The notes: generated by a model not told the origin, from the sequence alone. DNA of 49,230 nucleotides from a virus (IMGVR_UViG_3300034418_011267:1-49230); one strand, 5' to 3'; shown: positions 21,451 to 29,210, numbered from the stretch's first letter. Numbers and translations are program-made.

Positions 21451-23214
21451 CTACATGCTAGCTGTTTCTTGTGTTGCCGCAAGACCTCCTAGTTGGTTCT
21501 CGCGTTGCTGCAAAACCTCACGGAAAGCTTCTGTGTAATCGTCGCGTTCTTCTGACGTAAGACTCCTGTTGCCAACGCCAGCAATTTGCTTGACGGACAT
21601 CATACCCTGGTCCACAGACAATTGAATTGTGAAAGTGGGCTTGTTATCAATCATACATAACACAATGAAGTGCTTACGTTTCTTGATGTCATTGGCATAG
21701 TGGGATGCAGAGCCCACGCAATTACGTACGGCTTGACCCCACATGGATAGTTGATGTGTGTCAACAGGCTGGAAGAATGTCCACACTTTATCAAGACGTG
21801 TGACTTTGATGGGTTCAGGGAATAGATCTTGACGTAGAGACTCCTTTGGATTCTCAATTTTCCATGCTTCAGTTTGTACATAGTCATGGAACTCAGTCAG
21901 ACGCCAACGCTTCGGTGGCTCCAACGTCTTGCCTGCCTCCAGAATCTTGAGCATCATGGAGAATGTATCATTGAGTTCACCAAAGCGTTGACGCTGGTAA
22001 CCAACATCACTATCAACCCAGCGACCATTGTATTCAGTAAGTTGTCTATCCAAGTACTTACGCATGATTGTAAACAGCGATGCAATGGGCATGTGTTCAC
22101 GCAGCCAGTTGTGTAAAGACATATCTTGTGTAAATGTGCTGCGTACGCGCACTTCAGTTAATCGAAGATACTTAAGCTCCTTAAAGTAAGTCTGATAGTA
22201 ATCGATAGGACAGTCTGGCCAGATGTTATTGATCCATTCAATTGAGTTAATGATCTGAACAAAGGCTGCAAAGCCTTGGCTAATGGGTTGCTGTTGTTTG
22301 TTATTAGGATCATTGTATGCATCAACACTACGGTTCAACTCTGCTTGCAATAATTTCTTGATGGCAGGCTTAGTAACAATGTGCTGGATTCTTGTGACAA
22401 CGGAGTATGTCATTGAGCTATAGCCATGTTCTTCTTTGAATGCAAGTGAAGCAGCAATAAAGTTATCAACAGTTAAGCCTTGACTTTCATCAAGATGTTT
22501 CGACATCATTGATGGGATGTTTGTTGCATCAAAGATATTCTTGCAGCGTATACGATCAAACAATCCACGTGAATCCTCCCATGTTGGGAGATCTTCCCTC
22601 AGGCTGTTATCAAATTCATTGACAACAGTATCACGAATTATATAACCCTTCTGGCAATAAAGGTTACCTGCTCGCCATGGATAACTACGCCAGCTATCGT
22701 AATCTTTCCCACGGATATCTTCTATGGTTGCTGTCTTTGTATAGACAAATAGTTGTGAGCCACGACCAATGTCATGGACTACGCAATCATCTTTGCTACG
22801 CCATATCCAAGTTGGCGCAACCTTCTGAGTAGTTGATGTGTTCTTGAATGCATATGCATGGCCATACACATACTGATCCTTCTCTTGTTTAGAAGGTAGC
22901 CATGCTGCATACCACACTTGTTCATAGTGATACAAGATAGCAATGACCTTGAGCCTAGCCTGTGGTGTCGCTACATCTACAGGCGTAGTAAACACTTGGT
23001 AACGCTGTGGTGCTGGACGCTGATTGATCTGAGCAATTGCATCTTGCTGATCAGCTTCACGCACAATGTGCGTTGGTATCAAGCAAGGGATCTTGCCAAG
23101 TGGATACGTAGGTTTCTTGGCTGCTGGTTTGTTAGCTTGCTTAGCCAACACCTTGAGCTTTGGATCATAAGCAATCAGTTCAGTTTGCAAGTTGGACGGA
23201 AGTTGGAACTGCAT
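21451..23214 (-). CDS. PcfJ-domain protein
   Basis: 587 residues. The C-terminal 150 residues match PcfJ-like proteins: QLSMWGQAVRNCVGSASHYA, then KKRKHFIVLCMIDNKPTFTI, then VKQIAGVGNRSLTSEE. The N-terminal 430 residues are not identified. PcfJ was named from conjugative plasmids and is frequent in phages; its activity is unsettled. A large, probably early gene with leader hairpin 5. Confidence 0.7.
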   Translation of the reverse strand: MQFQLPSNLQTELIAYDPKLKVLAKQANKPAAKKPTYPLGKIPCLIPTHIVREADQQDAIAQINQRPAPQRYQVFTTPVDVATPQARLKVIAILYHYEQVWYAAWLPSKQEKDQYVYGHAYAFKNTSTTQKVAPTWIWRSKDDCVVHDIGRGSQLFVYTKTATIEDIRGKDYDSWRSYPWRAGNLYCQKGYIIRDTVVNEFDNSLREDLPTWEDSRGLFDRIRCKNIFDATNIPSMMSKHLDESQGLTVDNFIAASLAFKEEHGYSSMTYSVVTRIQHIVTKPAIKKLLQAELNRSVDAYNDPNNKQQQPISQGFAAFVQIINSIEWINNIWPDCPIDYYQTYFKELKYLRLTEVRVRSTFTQDMSLHNWLREHMPIASLFTIMRKYLDRQLTEYNGRWVDSDVGYQRQRFGELNDTFSMMLKILEAGKTLEPPKRWRLTEFHDYVQTEAWKIENPKESLRQDLFPEPIKVTRLDKVWTFFQPVDTHQLSMWGQAVRNCVGSASHYANDIKKRKHFIVLCMIDNKPTFTIQLSVDQGMMSVKQIAGVGNRSLTSEERDDYTEAFREVLQQRENQLGGLAATQETASM

Positions 23215-23237
23215 TGTGTGGTGTAGGTAAGTGGAAT

Positions 23238-23258
23238 GGACAGTTTAGCGTCATGTCC
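23238..23258 (-). promoter_or_regulatory. Conserved leader hairpin 5
   Basis: On the - strand GGACA pairs with TGTCC around TGACGCTAAAC, preceded by CCGTCCT, 24 bases upstream of the PcfJ-like start. Confidence 0.7.
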
Positions 23259-23288
23259 AGGACGGTTGATCAAAGTTTACAACAATTA

Positions 23289-23822
23289 TTACTTGAGTTC
23301 TAGTTCTAACCACTTAACGGCATTGTAGCCAACATTGTTGTCATGCATCCACGCGGCCACCTCGCGGATCGCGGCGCGGGCTTCGGATGCCCAGTTGGCC
23401 GCCTCCTCGTCCCGTTCCAATCCGTATTCGATGCCGCTGATAGCAAGCGCGACCCGCTTTACCAGCGAACTATCTGGCTTGGCCGGATAGTTGTAACTTG
23501 TAAGCGTCGCTGATGGGTTGAGCGTGAGCAGGTCAGCAATCTGCTGCGCTTGTTCTGGCGTCCACTGTGGCAGATCACTAACATTTAGGACTTTTGACGC
23601 TTGGCGTTTGGCAGCTTCCAGCGCCTCAACCCGGCTCGCCAGAGCCAAGATGTTGGCGCTGGTTTCGACAATGTGCTTGTGCGCCGCAGCCTCTAGCGCC
23701 TCGACCCTGGTGCGGAGTTCGAGGATGCAAGACTCACTGGCAATGGCGGCGAATTTCTGCACATTGGCCCATTGCCCCGGCGCCGTTGGATAGTACGACA
23801 GTGTTGCTTGGTAATCATTCAT
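23289..23822 (-). CDS. Coiled-coil protein in a GC-rich patch
   Basis: Start at ATG 23822 overlapping the upstream stop. Two copies of RVEALEAA separated by 24 residues mark a coiled coil (about residues 36-75). The C-terminal half contains EEAANWASEARAAIREVAAW. Codon use is visibly more GC-rich at third positions than in the flanks, which points to recent acquisition from a GC-richer cyanobacterium or phage. Function unknown. Confidence 0.6.
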   Translation of the reverse strand: MNDYQATLSYYPTAPGQWANVQKFAAIASESCILELRTRVEALEAAAHKHIVETSANILALASRVEALEAAKRQASKVLNVSDLPQWTPEQAQQIADLLTLNPSATLTSYNYPAKPDSSLVKRVALAISGIEYGLERDEEAANWASEARAAIREVAAWMHDNNVGYNAVKWLELELK

Positions 23823-24186
23823 TAAGTTGCTCCAATGCGCGGCGAATAATGTTGACTTGATCTGTATCAAACACAATTAGTTCTTTAGCATCTTCTGGCT
23901 CTGTCTCAAGAGCTGCTAATGCTTGCACTTTCAGACTTAAAGGCCTGGGGCGCATTGCTTCAATTAAAGACTCGCCCACTGGAATAATTCTCAGATGTGA
24001 TTCATTTAAAACATTGTGATCCAACCATTTTGCATCTTTTAAAAGTTGCTGGTCTGCACCCCATAGAGCTGATTGCTCTGCTATGTAGCATTCATAAAAA
24101 CATGTGTCTTCGTCGTACTTGGTTTGTTCCATCCACTTGCGCACTAGATCTAACGGCGGTGGCGTGATGAAGTGTTGCCGTGTCAA
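23815..24186 (-). CDS. Paralogue family member (TPPPxLVxxWM), copy 2
   Basis: 123 residues with TPPPLDLVRKWM, AEQSALWGADQQLL, RPRPLSLKVQALAALE and IRRALEQLNE, matching the protein at 19642-19977 along its length. The overlap with both neighbours (ATGA-type) shows a tight operon. Confidence 0.6.
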   Translation of the reverse strand: MTRQHFITPPPLDLVRKWMEQTKYDEDTCFYECYIAEQSALWGADQQLLKDAKWLDHNVLNESHLRIIPVGESLIEAMRPRPLSLKVQALAALETEPEDAKELIVFDTDQVNIIRRALEQLNE

Positions 24187-24473
24187 AGTTTTTCCTCATA
24201 TTCTTTACGAAATGTAGCAAGCCATTCCATTAGATCGGCAACACGTACTATCTGCTGGCCATCTTCTGCGCCACCTGCTACACGCCAATGAACAGGTGCC
24301 GTGTCTTTAATAGCTGATTCCAAAGCATTAGTAGCACCCCAGATAGCACCCCACATTGCAGCTTTAGTTGCAATGTACATCGGTTGTGTGTCATCTGTTT
24401 GGTTATCGTCATACCAATGTGTCATCCAATCATTGACAAGATCTAAAGGAGGTGTTGGAGAATTGATTTCCAT
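24183..24473 (-). CDS. Paralogue family member (TPPPxLVxxWM), copy 3, diverged
   Basis: 96 residues: TPPLDLVNDWM and AAMWGAIWGATNALE keep the family N-terminal half; the PKPPSLKEQAL part is replaced by RVADLMEWLATFRKEYE. First gene after leader hairpin 6. Confidence 0.55.
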   Translation of the reverse strand: MEINSPTPPLDLVNDWMTHWYDDNQTDDTQPMYIATKAAMWGAIWGATNALESAIKDTAPVHWRVAGGAEDGQQIVRVADLMEWLATFRKEYEEKL

Positions 24474-24496
24474 TGGGTTAAATGAGTAAGTGGAAA

Positions 24497-24517
24497 GGAC
24501 AGTTTAACGTCATGTCC
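24497..24517 (-). promoter_or_regulatory. Conserved leader hairpin 6
   Basis: On the - strand GGACA pairs with TGTCC around TGACGTTAAAC, preceded by CGTCCT, 24 bases upstream of the ATG at 24473. Confidence 0.7.
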
Positions 24518-24547
24518 AGGACGATGTGTTAAAGAACTAAGCTTTCT

Positions 24548-24751
24548 TTAACGTGTACTTCTTAAGGTGTCAAGAAGTTCTTCATCGGTTTCATCACCAG
24601 GCCATGTGCCAATGCACTGGTCCAGTGTGTACGTATCGGTCGGTGTTATGACTGGCATGCGTTTAGCAAAACCAGTTGCCAGATACACTCGACCTTTGGG
24701 ACCACGCAGTACAAAGTACCAGCGCTTGAATTCAATTGAGAAACCAATCAT
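24548..24751 (-). CDS. Unknown 67-aa protein
   Basis: Start overlaps the upstream stop (ATGA). MIGFSIEFKRWYFVLRGPKG then YLATGFAKRMPVITP; beta-rich then acidic DETDEELLDTL. No family recognised. Confidence 0.5.
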   Translation of the reverse strand: MIGFSIEFKRWYFVLRGPKGRVYLATGFAKRMPVITPTDTYTLDQCIGTWPGDETDEELLDTLRSTR

Positions 24752-25023
24752 GAATCTAGATCGTAGTCAGAGGTGTCAACGAGTTGCCAGTGAGGATCGA
24801 GCTGATCAAGATAGCTGCAGAAGCCATCTTCGTCAAGAGGGATTTGTTCCTCTGGATCCAGCTCAATAGTTGTTGTGCACAATGCAGGAGCCCACTCTTC
24901 AGGGTCAAAGCGAGTTGCCCGATAGAGCAGGCGCATGTCGTCAACAACTGCTGTAACTGTGACATTGGATCCTTCAATGAATGTGTCTTCAATTGCAAGA
25001 ACTGAACAACGTGTTGTAGTCAT
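24748..25023 (-). CDS. Unknown 91-aa acidic protein
   Basis: Leader TTTAACTTGACACC before ATG. Beta-strand-rich start (SVLAIEDTFIEGSNVTVTAV) and an acidic second half. Small acidic proteins of this type can mimic DNA, but nothing specific is seen. Confidence 0.5.
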   Translation of the reverse strand: MTTTRCSVLAIEDTFIEGSNVTVTAVVDDMRLLYRATRFDPEEWAPALCTTTIELDPEEQIPLDEDGFCSYLDQLDPHWQLVDTSDYDLDS

Positions 25024-25042
25024 GGTGTCAAGTTAAATCAGA

Positions 25043-25243
25043 TCAGATACCATCAGGTTCCACATAATGGAACTGTTCACCGTTGATACGTTTGCTGATA
25101 TAACACCGGTATTTCATCCAGCACTTAACAGTTCGGTACTCACCGGTAAATTGTTCGTCGTTCATCAAATTGTTGCGTGCGCGTTGAGCCGCGCAGTTAG
25201 CAATGTTGAGACGATCGAATAATGACAGTGTGGTTTCGTACAT
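25043..25243 (-). CDS. Unknown 66-aa protein
   Basis: MYETTLSLFDRLNIANCAAQ, with a basic middle (YRCYISKRINGEQ) and C-terminal FHYVEPDGI, similar to RYVEPTG in the gene at 20720. Leader CTCAACCCAATGCAATC without a Shine-Dalgarno site. Confidence 0.5.
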   Translation of the reverse strand: MYETTLSLFDRLNIANCAAQRARNNLMNDEQFTGEYRTVKCWMKYRCYISKRINGEQFHYVEPDGI

Positions 25244-25266
25244 GATTGCATTGGGTTGAGTGAGTA

Positions 25267-25327
25267 GATCTGGGGCTTACATCTACGGCGTGTCCCGGAC
25301 GTAACGTTGCTTTCGAATGCCCAGATC
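25267..25327 (-). promoter_or_regulatory. Leader hairpin 7, enlarged loop
   Basis: On the - strand GATCTGGG pairs perfectly with CCCAGATC. The loop begins CATTCGAAAG and ends GATGTAAGC, resembling hairpin 8 (CATCCGCAAG...GTGTAAGT). It precedes the gene at 25043-25243. Confidence 0.6.
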
Positions 25328-25328
25328 T

Positions 25329-25526
25329 TTAGAATAATTTAATGTTCCGTTTGCTAATGCCAGTGCCTGGAATACTAATTGATCCAAGCAATCCAGATTG
25401 ACGGGCGTTAACCGTAAATTGGATAGGCCCTAGCTGAAACGATTTGGTATAGGATTTAACACCATGTTGAGTGATGTTAAATCCTGCGATTGTCTTGTCA
25501 AAATTGATTGGTGATTTGTCAGTCAT
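25329..25526 (-). CDS. Small beta-rich protein, DUF4236-like
   Basis: 65 residues. GLLGSISIPGTGISKRNIK closely resembles the 'SIGxPGTGxSYR' end of DUF4236-type proteins, preceded by FQLGPIQFTVNARQSG. Function of that domain is unknown. Start overlaps the preceding 28-codon gene (ATGA). Confidence 0.5.
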   Translation of the reverse strand: MTDKSPINFDKTIAGFNITQHGVKSYTKSFQLGPIQFTVNARQSGLLGSISIPGTGISKRNIKLF

Positions 25527-25609
25527 GATTTGTGAATGACTTCAGTAATAACAATTGTTGAGCAAATGATTGTTGTAATAACAATCAATGCAATGGGCCA
25601 TGTGATCAC
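25523..25609 (-). CDS. 28-aa membrane peptide
   Basis: A GTG start overlaps the upstream stop and its TGA overlaps the next ATG, so it fits exactly between its neighbours. The peptide is almost entirely hydrophobic (WPIALIVITTIICSTIVI). The fit on both sides is the main evidence that it is translated. Confidence 0.5.
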   Translation of the reverse strand: MITWPIALIVITTIICSTIVITEVIHKS

Positions 25610-25809
25610 GCAAGTTCCTCCGGAAGCATACGTTGCATGTCTTCATCTTCTAGATTTGTCATTACAAATTTCTGTCCATCGGGGGCCACAAAGCCACCGA
25701 TGAATCCAATTCCATTTCGATCAGCTGATTCTTTCATTTGTGCAACGAGACGCATTGCTGCTAAACGTTGCATGTCAGTTGAATCAGGAATACGGATGTT
25801 GTCAGGCAT
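25606..25809 (-). CDS. Unknown 67-aa protein
   Basis: MPDNIRIPDSTDMQRLAAMR then FIGGFVAPDGQKFVMTNLED. No motif recognised. First gene after the intergenic stretch at 25810-25994. Confidence 0.5.
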   Translation of the reverse strand: MPDNIRIPDSTDMQRLAAMRLVAQMKESADRNGIGFIGGFVAPDGQKFVMTNLEDEDMQRMLPEELA

Positions 25810-25923
25810 GATTGAAGTGAATTAAAGGTTGGTACTCAGGTGAGTGGTTGAAGTCTATCAGGTATGTAAAGGATTACTTGGAATATTGATAAATGTAATT
25901 TATAAGGAATACTGATAGAAATA

Positions 25924-25968
25924 AGGGTGCCCCCCTGGTACTCCCTCGGGGGTCTGGGGGGTACACCC
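25924..25968 (-). terminator. Strong GC-rich hairpin
   Basis: On the - strand GGGTG and CCCCCC pair with GGGGGG and CACCC, with ACCCCC/GGGAGT inside, followed by TTATTTC. It looks like a terminator or processing hairpin after the gene at 25995-26165. The rest of 25810-25994 shows only AT-rich sequence. Confidence 0.5.
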
Positions 25969-25994
25969 TCTACTCAGATCTGGGGTGGTGCCAC

Positions 25995-26165
25995 TCAATT
26001 ACTGAGTAGCCTCACCTCATCGATCTGAGATTCGATTGGAATATCTTCTTGTCCAAGAAGATATGTCATCCAGTAATCCACAGCATCGTCAATGCATGTG
26101 CAGTCCTGGATCTGTGTCCAGCCAATGTCACCATGTGGACTAGACCATGTGATTTCGTATGTCAT
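25995..26165 (-). CDS. Unknown 56-aa acidic protein
   Basis: Start at ATG 26165 overlapping the upstream stop. MTYEITWSSPHGDIGWTQIQ then DDAVDYWMTYLLG. It has the look of a small alpha/beta cyanophage protein; function unknown. Confidence 0.5.
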   Translation of the reverse strand: MTYEITWSSPHGDIGWTQIQDCTCIDDAVDYWMTYLLGQEDIPIESQIDEVRLLSN

Positions 26166-26488
26166 GAGTGAAGCTCCTGGTGCTGCTTCCAAGCTGCGCT
26201 GTGCATCTCGTCAGCAGTCATGGACGGCTCACCACACAGATCCTCATCTGTTGGTTCAGGCCACTCAGTTGCTTCATCAAGTAGGCACACAGCTTCCATG
26301 ATTTTCTCGGTAGCATCCCATGGGAGTTGGCTGTATTTCATTGGACGTTTGTCTTCTCGCTGGCAAATGGCTTTAAGTTCATTGATGATCATGTCAATGC
26401 GCTTGTCATCGGACATTTGATATACAACTTCTGTACCATCTACACGTTGGTACACAGTTGCTTCAAAATGAAGTTCAGTTTGTGCCAT
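26162..26488 (-). CDS. Unknown 108-aa protein
   Basis: MAQTELHFEATVYQRVDGTE, then a helical middle and an acidic region (EATEWPEPTDEDLC). Leader is CA-rich (CACACAATCAACTTAACAC) after hairpin 8. No family recognised. Confidence 0.5.
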   Translation of the reverse strand: MAQTELHFEATVYQRVDGTEVVYQMSDDKRIDMIINELKAICQREDKRPMKYSQLPWDATEKIMEAVCLLDEATEWPEPTDEDLCGEPSMTADEMHSAAWKQHQELHS

Positions 26489-26517
26489 GGGTCTGTGTTA
26501 AGTTGATTGTGTGTTAA

Positions 26518-26549
26518 ACCTGGGACTTACACCTTGCGGATGCCCAGGT
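26518..26549 (-). promoter_or_regulatory. Leader hairpin 8 (CATCCGCAA loop)
   Basis: On the - strand ACCTGGG pairs perfectly with CCCAGGT; the loop is CATCCGCAAGGTGTAAGT. It lies between the stop at 26551 and the start at 26488. Confidence 0.65.
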
Positions 26550-26550
26550 A

Positions 26551-26883
26551 TTACTTGTTCTGTTGTTTGTTGCGAGCAGCATGTTCTGCTCGTTTACGTT
26601 TGAAATACACAGGACTAATCTGGTTTTCAAACTCTTCAAGTCTTGTAGTCAATCGTTCGATTGATTCTACATACCAATCAGATTGGTTGTGAATAATGTC
26701 AGGATCATTCGTTCGTTTGATTTCAGCTAAACGCTGAGTCAAATATTGAATACGACCATGAAACATATTGGCGATTAGCCACCAGTCATCTTCTTCCAAG
26801 TCAAGCCATGTGACATTGTGTTTGCCTTGAGGATAATCTGGTGATGGCTGTGATTTACTTGAAGCTGATTTGGTTTTAGCCAT
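26551..26883 (-). CDS. Unknown 110-aa coiled-coil protein
   Basis: Charged; IQYLTQRLAEIKRTND and SIERLTTRLEEFENQI suggest helical pairing. Basic C-terminus (FKRKRAEHAARNKQQNK). Function unknown. Confidence 0.5.
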   Translation of the reverse strand: MAKTKSASSKSQPSPDYPQGKHNVTWLDLEEDDWWLIANMFHGRIQYLTQRLAEIKRTNDPDIIHNQSDWYVESIERLTTRLEEFENQISPVYFKRKRAEHAARNKQQNK

Positions 26884-26902
26884 GGTGTTGTGTTGTGTGG
26901 TT

Positions 26903-26934
26903 GAGGCAGGTCAGTAGTTATCCGACATTGCCTC
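26903..26934 (-). promoter_or_regulatory. Leader hairpin 9
   Basis: On the - strand GAGGCA pairs perfectly with TGCCTC around a 20-base loop that begins ATGTCGGATAAC. It precedes the gene at 26551-26883. A tandem CGTTATAT CGTTATAT lies just upstream. Confidence 0.6.
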
Positions 26935-26955
26935 ATGGAATATAACGATATAACG

Positions 26956-27276
26956 CTATTGTTTACTTGGCGTTGAAGTATTGGCATGTATTGGCACATT
27001 CTCTGTGCCAGCCAATACTTCCTCTGGATCTTTCAAGATCCACTTGGTGTAAGGAACATTACTTCGATCCACAATAATAAGCTTCTTGTCCTCCAATGCT
27101 CTTAATGCAGTCAGATATTCTTTGATCCGACTTGATTGCATTGGCATTTTAGGGACATAACATGGTTGGTCCTTGTACTTCTTGCGGAAGTTCAAGTAAT
27201 ACATGTAAAGATTGCGTTGTGTAATGCTTAAACGTAAAGTACCTTGATCACGGATCTGTTCTTTGGTTAATGGCAT
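26956..27276 (-). CDS. Possible winged-helix protein
   Basis: 106 residues, basic. ITQRNLYMYYLNFRKKYKDQ, then SSRIKEYLTALRALEDKKLI and VPYTKWILKD follow a helix-helix-strand order like winged-helix DNA-binding domains. Regulator by inference only. Confidence 0.5.
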   Translation of the reverse strand: MPLTKEQIRDQGTLRLSITQRNLYMYYLNFRKKYKDQPCYVPKMPMQSSRIKEYLTALRALEDKKLIIVDRSNVPYTKWILKDPEEVLAGTENVPIHANTSTPSKQ

Positions 27277-27294
27277 AGTGTGCTGGGTGCGTGC

Positions 27295-27663
27295 TCAGCA
27301 GTAGTGTGGACGGGTCTTAGGATAGCGTTCCGCTAAGGCGTTGGAGAAGCTAAGGTCGATGTTGGAGTAAGTTGTTGAATCTCCAAGAGACGGCTGGCTT
27401 TCGATTTCGTACTCTTCGAAGTACTGGATGAAGGTTTGGATCGCCTGCTTCTTGGAGAAGATACAGTGGCTTCGGACTGGGTATCCTGCTTCGTACCACC
27501 ATCCACCTTCTTCAGGCCCACCGTAGTTGAGCGTGGTTTCGTGGATGGTGATGACCGTTGGATCTTCGTGTTCGAAGTACTTGTGTGTGTTGTAGGCGTT
27601 GATTGCGTAACGGGCTTTGTAGGTGCTGGGGTAGAACTTCTTGAGTTTTGAGATGTAAGACAT
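27295..27663 (-). CDS. Unknown 122-aa protein
   Basis: Aromatic-rich (GGPEEGGWWYEAGYPVRSHC). The end, NALAERYPKTRPHYC, is characteristic. It resembles a small cyanophage protein (recall). The frame overlaps the C-terminal part of the alternative frame at 27333-27764. Confidence 0.6.
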   Translation of the reverse strand: MSYISKLKKFYPSTYKARYAINAYNTHKYFEHEDPTVITIHETTLNYGGPEEGGWWYEAGYPVRSHCIFSKKQAIQTFIQYFEEYEIESQPSLGDSTTYSNIDLSFSNALAERYPKTRPHYC

Positions 27664-27764
27664 GATGCAAACTCCGTGATAATGATTGAAATGATGGTGA
27701 TCAGGATGACGATGATGTCACCGTCCTCCCATGCTTGTTTCAGTGTGTAGTTAGCGGTAGTCAT
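27333..27764 (-). CDS. Membrane-anchored small protein with overlapping tail
   Basis: The N-terminal 33 residues (MTTANYTLKQAWEDGDIIVI, then LITIISIIITEFAS) form a clear membrane segment, and the start overlaps the upstream gene. From 27663 leftward the frame lies entirely over the 122-residue gene and is Ser/Thr-rich. The N-terminal part is likely real; whether the full 143-residue reading is made is open. Confidence 0.4.
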   Translation of the reverse strand: MTTANYTLKQAWEDGDIIVILITIISIIITEFASCLTSQNSRSSTPAPTKPVTQSTPTTHTSTSNTKIQRSSPSTKPRSTTVGLKKVDGGTKQDTQSEATVSSPRSRRSKPSSSTSKSTKSKASRLLEIQQLTPTSTLASPTP

Positions 27765-27948
27765 TGATTACATACCTTTCGTTGTAGTGGTCACAGGCGT
27801 TGCGTTCTGCTGAGCTGATATCTTCGATACCATCCCAGTCAGATTGATTGCTTTCACGCATGGCTTGCTCTTGTTCGTATGCAATGTCAGCCATTGCATC
27901 CAGCAAGTCAGCGTTGCGTTGTTCATCAATGAAATCAATGTCTTTCAC
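27751..27948 (-). CDS. Unknown 65-aa acidic protein
   Basis: MKDIDFIDEQRNADLLDAMA then NQSDWDGIEDISSAERNACD; helical and acidic. Coupled to the next gene by a 14-nt overlap. Leader contains a degenerate hairpin relative (27972-27990, ending TTAAACTGTCC). Confidence 0.5.
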   Translation of the reverse strand: MKDIDFIDEQRNADLLDAMADIAYEQEQAMRESNQSDWDGIEDISSAERNACDHYNERYVINDYR

Positions 27949-28090
27949 GAGTTGAATTGCAGTGGTGCATTGGACAGTTTAAGGACGCCGTAGGTGGATC
28001 CAAAGGAATGCAAAGATAACTCTTTGATCCTATTGAATCCACACTGCGTGTATCCAGGTCCAGTCGTAGTACTTATGTACTAGTGCGGTG

Positions 28091-28543
28091 TCAGATACTT
28101 ACGTTCCTCCACGCAAGTCCTTTGTGAATGTTGGAGATCGTGTGGTAACTGACGTTGAACTTAGCAGCAATTGCTTCGTAAGCTTGTTGCCTAGAATTAA
28201 ATGCATTCATGAATTGCGCATCGTTCAGGATAACCCTGATCTGACGCACTTTCGATGAAGTTAACTTGCGGTTACCAACGGGTGAATGTTTAATCCACCT
28301 GGAACTTACTGGTTGATCCATTTGTTCTGCAGTGGAATCCTTAGCTTCCTTAACAGCCATCACCTGTGGTACCGGCTGCTGCAGAGGGGGTCTGGGGGTT
28401 GTGTTGAAGGCTTGGTTCTTGAGTGGAAAACCAAGGGTCACTGATGTTCCGTCTTTGACGACAGAGATTGTGACCTTGCCATCCCTGGTAATCACGCTGA
28501 CATGATCAGGTGATTGGACGTCGAGTTGAGAGAGTGCTTCCAT
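28091..28543 (-). CDS. Helix-turn-helix regulator
   Basis: 150 residues from ATG 28543, preceded by CCAACTCAACCA. The C-terminal ~50 residues (TSSKVRQIRVILND, then YEAIAAKFNVSYHTISNIHK) form a helix-turn-helix like those attached to HNH nucleases. The N-terminal part contains DHVSVITRDGKVTISVVKDG, a beta-rich domain. Probably a DNA-binding regulator. Confidence 0.6.
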   Translation of the reverse strand: MEALSQLDVQSPDHVSVITRDGKVTISVVKDGTSVTLGFPLKNQAFNTTPRPPLQQPVPQVMAVKEAKDSTAEQMDQPVSSRWIKHSPVGNRKLTSSKVRQIRVILNDAQFMNAFNSRQQAYEAIAAKFNVSYHTISNIHKGLAWRNVSI

Positions 28544-28627
28544 TGGTTGAGTTGGAATCGTATGCAGGCTAGCGGCGGTGAGCCAAGTGGCAAGTACCAC
28601 CACTAGCCATTGTTCAGGTACAGGACA

Positions 28628-28855
28628 CTAGTCGTGGGGTATGAAGTCAGTGTCGTTGAGCAGCTGATGGACTGACAAGCAGTCTTCAGCGATCTCGTCT
28701 TGCGTACTGTCTTCCCAGTCTTCTGTTTGTTCCTCGATCACCTCGCAGCCAACGTCTTCGAGTTGATTGAGGAACTTGCCCCAGCTTGGAGCCTCGCCCC
28801 AAACGTGGGCGTAACGACTGGATGCGTCAGTGACGAGTGCGATGTGGATGCTCAT
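28628..28855 (-). CDS. Unknown 75-aa acidic protein
   Basis: Start set at ATG 28855 (MSIHIALVTDASSRYAHVWG) after CACAACTCAAC; the upstream in-frame ATG lies within the neighbouring gene. Second half very acidic (EEQTEDWEDSTQDEIAEDC). Confidence 0.5.
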   Translation of the reverse strand: MSIHIALVTDASSRYAHVWGEAPSWGKFLNQLEDVGCEVIEEQTEDWEDSTQDEIAEDCLSVHQLLNDTDFIPHD

Positions 28856-29036
28856 GTTGAGTTGTGGTGTTGGGTGAGGTGATGTCGATGCCCAGCATGG
28901 CTGGGACAGTGATAGCACTGATGAGTACAGCGAGGAACGCGACCATCAGGTTGTTGATCCGTCGAGTCTTATCAGACTCACCGTAAGAATCCAGATTGAT
29001 GTACTGGTTCTTGCTAAGGCGTACTGTGTGTTTCAT
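28827..29036 (-). CDS. Small membrane protein (69 aa)
   Basis: One hydrophobic segment (NNLMVAFLAVLISAITVPAM), with a basic N-terminus and a polar His-rich tail. The start overlaps the upstream stop (ATGA). Confidence 0.5.
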   Translation of the reverse strand: MKHTVRLSKNQYINLDSYGESDKTRRINNLMVAFLAVLISAITVPAMLGIDITSPNTTTQHEHPHRTRH

Positions 29037-29185
29037 CGATAATAATCACGTTGAGGTTGAATTTCTCCATCCTGGTACTTAATGACCAGTTCTTGAAGGT
29101 TCTTACGGTGGTAACAAACCTTCTCGTAGTCTGCTATTGGGATGTAACCCAATGCATAGAAGATCTTGTCAATGAATTTGCGCAT
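29033..29185 (-). CDS. Unknown 50-aa protein
   Basis: Start set at ATG 29185 (MRKFIDKIFYALGYIPIADY), preceded by CAACATCTCAACAG. The frame extends to a TTG at 29215 that falls inside an RNA stem. Function unknown. Confidence 0.5.
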   Translation of the reverse strand: MRKFIDKIFYALGYIPIADYEKVCYHRKNLQELVIKYQDGEIQPQRDYYR

Positions 29186-29210
29186 CTGTTGAGATGTTGG
29201 GTAATTGGTG

